Source: Schizochytrium sp. TIO01 (taxonomy: Eukaryota > Sar > Bigyra > Thraustochytrida > Thraustochytriidae). From it: 64,000 nucleotides of DNA. The notes beneath the pieces are model-generated. The model made no database searches. It worked only from the letters and a program-made list of their open reading frames with translations, and was not told the origin of the DNA. Where the stretch lies: NCBI GenBank assembly GCA_004764695.1, contig SMSO01000031.1, forward strand, positions 7,063,261-7,127,260, written 5' to 3'. Positions 54,648-64,000 of the stretch are shown here, one piece after another. Positions within the stretch are counted from its first letter, which is position 1; each line of letters starts with the position of its first letter. The position numbers and the translations under genes are program-made.

Positions 54648-54784
54648 AGCATGTATATATACATACATACCTACATGCTCCACGACTCTCGGCTCGAGAA
54701 CGCCAGAACTGCATGCCGAGATCCTCGCCAGCTGGGTACTTATTTCTCCAACCTGTAAACCATTTCGCCTGGCCAAAACCTGAG

Positions 54785-54869
54785 GAATGAATGAATGAAT
54801 GCATGAATGAATGAATGAATGAATGAATGAATGAATGAATGAATGAATGAATGAATGAATGAATGAATG
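54785..54869. repeat. (GAAT)n microsatellite
   Basis: About twenty-one GAAT units with one GCAT interruption. It encodes false His/Ser/Phe/Ile repeats on the minus strand. Confidence 0.95.
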
Positions 54870-55722
54870 CATCATCGTTGGTTGTATCTAGCTACCCTAG
54901 CGGGGATCTAGCCGGGTCTTAGCCACCACAGAACACGATGAATGACTGGATCCGAGATAGGCACTACTACTGACAGGTGACCCACCTGTGAGAGACGAAA
55001 ACAAAGAAAGCGTGCTCCATGGCCACGGGCGTGGCGCCCATTCGTCTGAGAGCGCCGCCGACAGCCACACGTATGTATGCATGCATGCATGCATTCCTTG
55101 CTTGGTTGCGTGGTTGTTTGCAAGTAGCGAAGCAAGGATTCACCGCGGCAGTCTGGTCAAGGAAAGCGTGCGTGAGTTATGCCGGGAAGACTGGGAAAGC
55201 TAGGCTGGAACCTCGCGAGAGAGATGAAGGAAGATGCTGTAGGCAATGAATGTAATGAATGCCTCGCCAAACTTGCATCGTGGCTCGATCATGACATGAG
55301 TTTCGTGATCGTGGACCATACATACAGCCTAAAGCTGGCTGGGCTCGTAGACGGTCGGGCTTCGAGGGGGGCACGGCAATGGCTGCAGGCGCTCGGTGAG
55401 GACTACCGCTGCTGCCTGTCCACTTCCGAACCAAATCGGTGGCGCGTTCCGAGAGGACGTATCCATACATTCTAGCCGTCAGCCTTCAACGGTCATGACG
55501 ATGGGGAGTGTCCACCAATCGCCGACAGCGAAGAGAACGAATTGGGTGTTATTTGCATACATGCCTTCCTGTGTAGGCACTCGTAAAAGTAGTAGTACAA
55601 CCATAGCGCAGAACTGCAGAACTGCTTCAGCTTCGATGGTGACCAAACCAATGATGAATTAATTAGTTAACGATTCAGGCAGTTCAGCGGCTGTCGCAGT
55701 TGCCAATGGTAATGTTTATGCT

Positions 55723-55749
55723 CCTCTCTAGCTAGGCTAGCTAGAGAGG
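55723..55749. repeat. 27-bp near-perfect palindrome
   Basis: CCTCTCTAGCTAG and CTAGCTAGAGAGG are exact inverse copies around a single G at 55736. Confidence 0.9.
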
Positions 55750-55860
55750 TATTCGTAGGTATTCTGCAAAGGCACTTACTCCCTCACTCACTGCATAGAA
55801 GTTGCTAGGTCCTTTCGATCGATCATGAGCAGTCGATGCCATGAATGAGCCACTCAAGCA

Positions 55861-55915
55861 CAGGCAGGCAGGCAAGCAAACAAGGAAGCAAGCAAGCAAG
55901 CAAGCAAGCAAGCAA
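55861..55915. repeat. (GGCA)n / (AAGC)n repeat
   Basis: Three GGCA units, then about eight AAGC units. It gives a false Leu/Ala/Cys-rich frame on the minus strand. Confidence 0.9.
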
Positions 55916-56265
55916 ACCCGCTTCACTCCCTGGCACTCGCTGTGATTTTGATTTTGCATGGCTGCGTTCATTCATTGAGAGGTCAGCAGTGGCAACGACC
56001 AAAACCCGAATCTGAGAGGCAGCAAATCCGAATCACCGTGGGCGTCGACCCGCAATTTTCATTGTATGCACGTCTGCAAGCGAAGAGCAAAACTCGTGGC
56101 AGAAGTACAGCAGGACGAAGAAGGCGAAGAGGGCGAATAAGTCGCAGCATCAGATACAGAAACAGAAACAGAACCAAGCAATCAATCAAACAAGACAAAT
56201 AAACGTCTGAGTGATTCGTTCATACATACAGAAGTACATTCACATCAAGCAAGCTAAGAAGCACA

Positions 56266-56460
56266 ATGACAGATTTGACTCTCACGGACACGCTCTCGCG
56301 GAGCTTGGAGTTATCCTGGAGCCTTTTGACTCGATGCTGGCAAGACCTTGGCAGTGCCAGTCAAGACCGTGACTCCATCGCAGACGCTGTGGCTCTTGCC
56401 CTCATCAAGCACCAGCGTCGTCAAGAGACTCGCTCCAACGCCAAGATCATGCTCTGTTAA
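56266..56460 (+). CDS. Small hypothetical protein (64 residues)
   Basis: The frame starts MTDLTLTDTLSRSLELSWSL and ends in a basic helix followed by AKIMLC. Codon choice (CTC, GAC, ACG, GCC) is closer to the genes of this window than to the surrounding repeats, and the ATG follows a purine-rich AAGCACA. The sequence looks helical and has no known domain. It is isolated between repeat arrays. It may be a chance frame or one exon of a longer gene. Confidence 0.3.
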   Translation: MTDLTLTDTLSRSLELSWSLLTRCWQDLGSASQDRDSIADAVALALIKHQRRQETRSNAKIMLC

Positions 56461-59400
56461 TCAGGCACAGCGTTGCTACATCACACATTGACCATGCCCA
56501 TTATTATTATTATTATTAGAAGACAGTCGATCGACCGTAGCAGTCAGTATCTACAGGTCTTCGCTATCGGCAGCAACATAACTCGGTGTTTGAGGAGGGG
56601 GTCTCTGCGCTCATGGGTACAATACGAACTCCCATTCACGGCACGAGTTATATGCGGCGCCTCGTTCTCGCTCGTAGGTTTGGCGGCCAATTCCATCGTC
56701 GTCTACTTTCAGAGCTAGGCACTAAGTTTTAGGTAACATATCATAATTTATCTACTACCTTCGACAGGAATTCATTCGTTTTTCAGGCAAGCAATCTTCT
56801 CAGGGCCTCCGGGATTGGGTTTCCTTTTGATTATAGCTAGCTGGCTTTGGTTTTGCTTTACTTTGGTTTGCTTGGTTTGCTTTGGTTTGCTTTGCTTTGC
56901 TTTGCTCTTGTGAATTGATTGTAGTTGGTTGCGGAATGCGTTTTGCTTTTATTTCTTTCTTGATTTCTGTTCCCATCAGAGTGGTTTTCTTTGATTTACA
57001 TTTACTTGTTCGGCTTTGCGTGGGTCAAGGCTCATCTTTTCTCAAGGCCTTATGAGGATGTGCTGTTCTTTCCGCGATGCCAAAGAAAGAAGCAGAAGAA
57101 ATGAAGGCTGCCAGCAGTGTTATACACGATTACCTTTAGCACCTTGGAGAAAAACTAACGTATTTTAAAACAATAAACGAATTCTTGTGATGATCTGCTA
57201 TTCTTGAACAGATTAAAAAGGCAGGTCCTTCGAAGTCTCTTTCTTTCACAAAAGACAAAAGAGGCCAAGAGCTTAAGTGGGTTGCAATCAATGCGTGCCT
57301 ACTTTCATCAGCACCACTATATCCGCGCAGACCTAGAGCGCTTTTGGCTGCTGCAGCCTGTCGAAAGAGCGCACTCACTGCAACTGCGGAAAGCTAAGCA
57401 TATACTTCTCGGTTCAACTATTAAAAAATAAAAGGATATCTCATTAGAACTTTGATTGAAATAATAATTATTAGTATTACAATTATTATTATGATAAATC
57501 AACACACCACTCTGGTAAAGTTAAAAGGCCGAGAAGGACCGCCATGATAATGGACGCAGCATCGCCATTGCACACCACGCTATGGAGGCATATGGAGGCA
57601 TTCAGATCTGCTGCTCCTCAGCTCCATGGCAAAATCTCCAGGCGAGTCTTGCTTTATCAAGTTGGCCTGCGCCATGAAACTGCGGGCAGGCATTCATAAT
57701 TTGTCCTTCCATCATCTCCAACTCCGCTATACTCTGTAAACATCCCATCGTTTTTTTTTCTTTTCTTTTTTCTTTTTTCCTTTTTTCCTTTTTTCCCTTT
57801 TTTCCCTTTTTCCCCCTTTTTTCCTTCTTTCCTTTTTTCCTTTTTTCAAAAGTAAAAAGTAAAAAAGTAAAAGTTAATGAATGTGAAAACATTTTATTAC
57901 ATTTAAAAATCCATCAATTAAGAAAGAAAATCGTAAACGAAAATAGCAGCTTCCCCAAACCAGCGCCGGTGATCGATACAGCAGGCAGCTCCATCGTCAA
58001 AGGCTTTGCTAGCTAGCTTGCTTGCTCGCCCAGTCCATAGCATTTTAAAGTTCATCATCGCTATCGATAGATCGATCAGTTATCTATCAATCCTAGATCT
58101 CTACTTATCTATCTCTTAATTTCATTCGCAAGAGCGTGTGCATGTGCCCATCACTTCTACATCATGGAAAGTCTACCATGTCAAAGGTTGGCTGCGGGCG
58201 AGGCGATGCGTTGCGCTGGAATTGCACAGCCCAGTCAACTGTGAAGCGCCCGAGACTCGAGCTGCGCCCCTGTTGAGCTGACTCTGCCGCGTCTTCAGCA
58301 GCGGCGCCCGTTCCGCAGCCCGGCACAGGTTCCGGCTCGTCGGCGCGGCCTCTGGCAATGCCACGAGGCACACATCATCGCTGCTCCCCGAGAGCGATGA
58401 AGGATGTCTATGTCTTCGCAACGCAGGCAGGCAGGCACATTTGCTTGCTTGCCCATTCCGCTGCCAAGCGCAGTTGGCAGGCATTCGCGAGTTCGCCCAC
58501 CGCGGTCTCTGCATCTTGCTGCATCTTGCTCTGCCTCGAGTGCCTCGGGCCGCGGCGGTCTTTCGCAGCGGAGTTCTGATCGTGGACTTCTTCATTCATC
58601 TGCTGTCTGCCATTCCGGGTCGTGGTCATCCGGAGTGTTTGTTTGTCTGCTCCTCTGCTCGCTAAAGTCCGTTCTCTCGCCAGGACTTCGAGGTGCCCAT
58701 TCGCGCTCTCGTGGGCAGGCGCAGTGCCCTTCGGAGGATTTGGCGTAGCTGCATCGAGGGCCTTCGCGCGGAGTTTTGCGCACATCGCGGCCCCTCGAGG
58801 GCCAAATCGACGAGGCCCGCTCAGCCAGCTGCCTGGAGCGCTTTGGTCCTTGCGCCGTCGCTGAGCCAGCAGGTACAGACAGTCAGACAGTCAGGCAGTC
58901 AGACAGCTCGCCGCCGTGGGCATTCGCAAGAAGGTGCAACGCGGATTTCGCCGTCGTTTGCGGCATTTGCAAGGTCGCCAGGGTTTACAAGGTAGCGAGG
59001 GTTTACAGGTTCACAAGGGCTTACAGAGTTGCAATGGAGGCAGGATTGGCAGCGGCAGAATTGGCAGCGGTGGAATTGGCAGCATTGCAGAACCGTGTGG
59101 TGTGCAACAGCAGCAGCAGCAGCAGCGACGAAGAAGAAGAAGAACTCGAAGGACTGTTGGCGAAAAGACAGCGGCACTTCCTCAAGATAGTTCCTTGAGC
59201 TCCAACACTCACTCGCACACAGAGAAAGGATGGAGGATGGAAGCAAGCGAGCGAGCAAGCAAGCAAGCAAAGAAACAAACAGAGAAACAAACACCAAATG
59301 TATCCCAAGCAAGACGGGAACTCTTTGCACCAAAACGAGAAGAACCACAGGATTTCCTTCGTTTTTCACTTTCCGCCCTTCGCAAGAGCCTTCTTTTTCT

Positions 59401-60953
59401 TTTCTTTTCTTTTCTTTTTTCTTTTCTTCTTTTTTCTTTTCTTTCTTTCTTTCCTTCTTTTTCTTGATTTCTTTTCCTTGCTTCGCTTTTTGCAAATGAA
59501 GGAATGAATTTTTGCAATTTGTACAAGTAAAACGCTATTTGACAAATAAGGTATAATCTTACTTCACTTAATACCAATAAATAATATAAGCATTTGATTA
59601 AAACTTTATTAAAAAGGGAAAAAACATCAAAAATTGCATTTTTTCTATAATATTAAAAAAGTGATGACTTAAACTTTCTTTTAAAATAATAATAAAATAA
59701 TAAAATCAATTAAAATGTTCGTTCGCAGTTCGCGGGTTTTATACACAGGGGCACCATATACCTTCTAGCATTACATAACCGTATTCACTTCCTACCTACC
59801 CTACTCGCCGCGGCTCGCATCCTTACTATCATCCTAGGTGCGGAGGACAGAGCGGGTGTGTCGGGGTGTACTGCGGGAAGGTTTGGCCTTCTGGTGTTCG
59901 TCTCCTTGGATTACCTGCGGCCAATACCCCGCGCCGTAGCTATTATGAGCTTTGTGGATTGATTAGTTTATTGATTTATTCTCCGTTGGTCTTCGGCCTT
60001 TGCGTTGCCGTTTGCGGGTTTTAGGCATAGGCCGAGGCCCTTTCTCCGCCGCTCCGCCGCAGACATTGATGCGCCAAGAGGTCGGCTGCGATGGCAGGCT
60101 CGAGAGCTTGCTTGCCTCAAGGTATGGCTTTGGTGTTGGTTTCTAAACGAACAAACATCCATCCATCGATTGATTGATGGAATCGATCAATCGATTGATG
60201 GGTGGCATCTTTCAAGAAGAAGGATTCATTCCTTCATCGATTTCTATGGTCGAAGGAGGTGGAGACAAAGAGTTCCTCCGCAGCAGCTCAGGATTCCGCA
60301 CTCCGGCAATCGATGCTTGAAAACTGACCCTGAGGAACTCCTGATACTGACCATGGTGAGGGCCTTGGGTTTATTTTGAAGCACGGAGTACCAAAGCTGC
60401 GAAGACAACGAAGACTCTCGTTCTTGAAAGAGTGAGTGAGTGAGTGAGCGTCGTCGTCATAGTAATAGTAGCATTGTGGGAAAGAGGAAGAAATGAGTGG
60501 TTCATGACAGGACAAAGAACTGTCTTCTGAAAGAAGAAGAACCCTTCTCAGCAGCAAAAACTACTATATTAATAGTGGAGTAGCTAGCTAGTCATCGTAT
60601 GATCCATTAATCAGGGATGGGTCGTGATTCATGTATGTCTGTCTGTCTGTATGTATGTATTTACGTATGTATGTATATATATGTATTTATGTATGTATAT
60701 GTGTTTATGAATGTGTATGTGTGTGTTCATATGGGTATCTCAATCTATCAATCAATCAACCAGATTATCTCTCCAACACGATGGTGGACTGTCATCTGCT
60801 ACTGTAGTGAGCAGGTTAGTACCTCTGCAGATTTGGTCTCTTTCTCACCGCCAAGAGATATATGAAATGAGATCGCGGTGATGGCCTTTTGCATTCATTT
60901 TGTACTACAAGGTGATGCAAGATGCAAACTAACTACTTCCTGCTACTACTTTA

Positions 60954-60989
60954 CAAACAAAACAAACAAACAAACAAACAAACAAACAA
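60954..60989. repeat. (AAAC)n microsatellite
   Basis: About nine AAAC units, followed by ACTA-rich sequence. Confidence 0.9.
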
Positions 60990-61337
60990 CATCGAGCAAT
61001 AACAAAGAAACTACCTAACTTCCTACATAGCTAACTAACTAACTACGACAGCTGAGGGTATAGAAATGTGGATCAGACTCAGCATCGATTGGTGAATGCA
61101 AACAATACACAAGATTGACCAATCACTCGAATCAGCAATCACTCGGTGAGATAATCAATCGATCAATTGAATTCCAGAGTCAATCACTACGTATGCCATG
61201 ACCTTGCTGACCACAAAGTTTTAATGACGCTTTTGATGCCGAGGAGGAGTCAGTGTTTTTGCTTTCATTCCATCGGAAGCAAACCAAACGAAAGGCCAGC
61301 TCAGGCGATTCGATTCGAAGAAGTAGAATAGGAATAA

Positions 61338-61363
61338 AACAACAACAACAACAACAACAACAA
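61338..61363. repeat. (AAC)n microsatellite
   Basis: About eight CAA units. Confidence 0.9.
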
Positions 61364-61629
61364 AAGATAATATTTGGGTACCTAGCGATATCTCGCTGCC
61401 GCTGCCGTGATCTAATTCTATTAGTACTCCCACGGTATCTACTCATGTGTTTTGATGCGTTCACAATTCTACATTCTGTCTGCAATACCCAGCTTAGCAA
61501 ATACCTGGTTACTTACTTCGGCACCCGCTCATTCGCGTGGTGAAACAGCCAACTTATGCGATCGATCTCTCAAATTGCGCAGCCACAGCGACTTCGATGT
61601 CACTTTATGCCTCCGTTGAGTTGCCTTGA

Positions 61630-61789
<160 letters not shown>

Positions 61790-62767
61790 GTACACCACTT
61801 ATCGAGTTAATGAATGAAGATGTACTTCTATCTTTATCCTCAATCGTTCCTGCGTTTATTGATAAATCAGCGCTTTGTTCGCAGCTGCTCTGAGATGGTG
61901 ATCATGAGCAATCGTGGCATTGACCTATCTTCGTGTACGCAGTGACTATCTTCGTATACGCAATGACTATTATACCCGTGTAGTGGCCTCGAAAGCCACG
62001 GCTTTGGCTGTGTGGCATCGGGTCCCCTTGCTTGCTTCCTATTCGCTTGCTTTCCCGTTTGCTTCGCTCGCCTTCGTCTGACAGATGTGCGTGCAGAAGA
62101 GAGCGTGTTCGAGAGCAGAGCACAGCGTGTCTCGAGAGATAGATCAGAGCACAGCGTGCGAAACGGAGCCTCGGTTTTTGTCTTCGCAGGCCTCCGTCTA
62201 TTTCCCTATCTCCACCAAATAGAAATCCTTCGCACAGTTTTTGTTACTTGAGTCATGAATCATTAAGTAAGAATCCATCCGCTTTTCCTTTCTTTCCTCT
62301 TTTTCTACATTACATTATATATTTTCAGCCAAACCCTTATTATTATTATTTAATTTAAAAAAATTAAAAAAGAAAAAGATTTGTACATCAAATTAATGTA
62401 AAAAACAAACATTTCATTAAACATTGAACCTACCCACCTAAGACCTTCGCTGGTTTCACTACTGCATCATTGCCAAGGTATGTAATGTAATAGACTGAGA
62501 GAAGGTGGCCTACCCGCGACTCAGTAAGATAAGACTGAATAGCAATAGTAAAAGCAGATGGGGAACAAAAAAAATAGGAAACAGAAAAAGGAGCTTCAGC
62601 TCAAGAGAAAAATCTTGTGTCGCAAAAAGCGTTGCGCATACGTAGGACTCGCTATGGACGCCTAAAGGAACCCGCAGCACTGCTGGATTCGGCTGCAGTT
62701 TGTATGATGAGTTGATGTTTGTGTATACCAAACAACACAATGACTGACAGCAGCGATGAATGAGGTG

Positions 62768-62793
62768 ACTGTCTGTCTGTCTGTCTGTCTGTC
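62768..62793. repeat. (TGTC)n microsatellite
   Basis: About six CTGT units. Confidence 0.9.
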
Positions 62794-62978
62794 CTACTAT
62801 TCGTAACATCCATCGCTTTGCTTTCTCGCTTTCCTTTCAGTCAGCGACACTTTCTTTCGTCTTCGATCCTCTATTTTTAATTGTGTTGGTTGTTTTATAG
62901 AATAAAACAGAGATATTAAAAGGACGAGAGATACCCAGTCGAGGTTGAAATACATCCATAAATACGAGATCGAGGCTT

Positions 62979-63006
62979 CTCTGCTCTGCTCTGCTCTGCT
63001 CTGCTC
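62979..63006. repeat. (CTCTG)n pentanucleotide repeat
   Basis: About five TCTGC units, the last with a C variant. Confidence 0.9.
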
Positions 63007-63035
63007 CGCTTCTCTTGTTTCATGGTCTGTCTTAT

Positions 63036-63091
63036 TGATCGATTGATTGATGTATTGATGTATTGATTGATGTATTGATTGATTGATTGAT
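63036..63091. repeat. (GATT)n with GTATT variants
   Basis: GATT units are interrupted three times by GATGTATT, then a pure run. Confidence 0.9.
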
Positions 63092-63426
63092 TATTTCAAG
63101 TTGTTTATTTGATGCTTTTAAGAGAACAAGGGAAAGAAAGCAGAGGCACTAATTCCTCTGCAGGCAAGCCGCGAACAACTTGAAGACCAGCGAATAGTGC
63201 GGGAAAGCAGCAGCCAAAGGAGACTTCGTTTTCGATTGATTGTCTGTTTGTGTGTTGATCCTCCTCACTTATGTGGCTGCTTTCCGCCTCTCTTTCATGC
63301 ATCACAACGATCAATGCGGCGCAAGAGCAGAAAACTGATGTGCCATTCCTGATCACCAAATGAAGATGAGTCGCTTTTACGAGAACTTCATCTCTTAAAA
63401 GTATAAGTGAAAATAAATAAAACATG

Positions 63427-63470
63427 AAGAATGAACGAATGAATGAATGAATGAATGAATGAATGAATGA
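63427..63470. repeat. (GAAT)n microsatellite
   Basis: About ten GAAT units, one being GAAC. Confidence 0.92.
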
Positions 63471-64000
63471 GCTTTCTTCGATGCGCCAGAGCCGCAAGCG
63501 AGCTGGCGAGGCGAGGCGAAAACCTCCAATGAAGCTGGCCTCTCCTCCCTCTGCCTGCCTGTCTGCCTGGCAGAGAGGCCGCCCTGTCGCGCGTAAGGGA
63601 GGCTCTAGCTACAGCGTGCAGAGGAGGCTGCGAGCGAGCTCCTTCCCTCTCCGAGCAGCTCCTCGCTTGCGCATTCCTTCACATGTGCTCAACATTTCTT
63701 TCTTTTCTCTTTCTTTTTCTTCTTCTTATTACCTTCTTTCTTACTACCTACTAACTAACTAGCTAATAACTAGCTAGCTAACCCGCTAAGCAACTGTTAA
63801 ACATCCCATGGCTTTCTTGAACTTATGACCACAATATTCTCTCTATTCATGCTTCGCTCGTTGCTATCTATCTGCCTTCGTGGATCGCGATGGAGTCCGT
63901 AAAGCGCTGTCGGAGGACAGGGATGAGAGCCAAATGAAAACAGGTATGCACTGCTGCTTGCGCGCAATCAGAGGCAACAAGATTAGCTAAATCAGCTGTT

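Larger units (their letters stand above)
52332..56265. other. Intergenic region with many short tandem repeats
   Basis: AT-rich to about 54200, then dense simple repeats (separate entries). Short frames on both strands have no recognisable domain. A 14-bp palindrome, CTACCAGCTGGTAG, lies at 54423-54436, and a 98-codon plus-strand frame at 55179-55475 is unassigned. Confidence 0.6.

Noticed and set aside
54639-54875. Tandem GAAT repeats as a CRISPR-like or satellite array
   Set aside because: Unit is four bases with no spacers; an ordinary microsatellite in a eukaryotic chromosome.
58899-59495. 198-codon Lys/Glu-rich then Leu/Cys-rich minus-strand frame
   Set aside because: Created by CT-rich and AAGC repeats; other long frames cover the same bases on both strands and none has a domain.

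Overview
This window is nuclear DNA from a unicellular eukaryote. The evidence is long single-exon genes alongside a few genes with GT-AG introns, AATAAA-type poly(A) signals, and eukaryote-only products: exportin-2/CSE1, SLX1, an RGS-plus-AGC kinase of the GRK type, a VPS26-like protein and a complex I NDUFA3-like subunit. The intron-poor genes, the highly acidic proteins and a TPR protein with a TIR/HET-like block suggest a protist, with a stramenopile such as a labyrinthulomycete as a plausible host. That placement is inference only. I found no tRNA, rRNA, CRISPR array or transposase by eye.

Layout. 1-1811 (-): 5' part of a bacterial-type, probably mitochondrial, aspartyl-tRNA synthetase that runs off the left edge. 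1812-13900: a gene-poor, AT-rich stretch with simple repeats. 13901-15961 (+): GRK-like kinase. 17458-19905 (+): KLHDC4/Kel3-type Kelch protein. 20414-21130 (-): two-exon NDUFA3-like subunit, with a doubtful small membrane-protein gene upstream (21264-21666). 23393-25091 (+): four-exon divergent VPS26-like protein. 25639-31695 (-): 2018-residue type II membrane protein with an L-type-lectin-like domain. 31993-32598 (+): short mitochondrial-carrier-like protein. 33295-35835 (-): secreted GH36/raffinose-synthase-like glycoside hydrolase. 36769-39702 (-): exportin-2. 41161-42060 (+): SLX1 nuclease. 42510-43887 (-): membrane acyltransferase 3, split by either a 34-40 nt intron or a frameshift. 48462-52331 (+): 1289-residue TIR/HET-like plus TPR protein. 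52332-64000: almost gene-free DNA that is very rich in tetra- and pentanucleotide repeats, with one small possible ORF at 56266-56460.

The genes do not form one pathway, as expected for a nuclear chromosome segment. Several have separate housekeeping roles: mitochondrial translation and respiration, endosomal sorting, nuclear export and DNA repair. The more lineage-specific items are the lectin-like membrane protein, the secreted glycosidase, the acyltransferase and the TIR/HET-like TPR protein. Three of these could act at the cell surface or outside the cell. The best candidate for something undescribed is the 1289-residue protein at 48462-52331.
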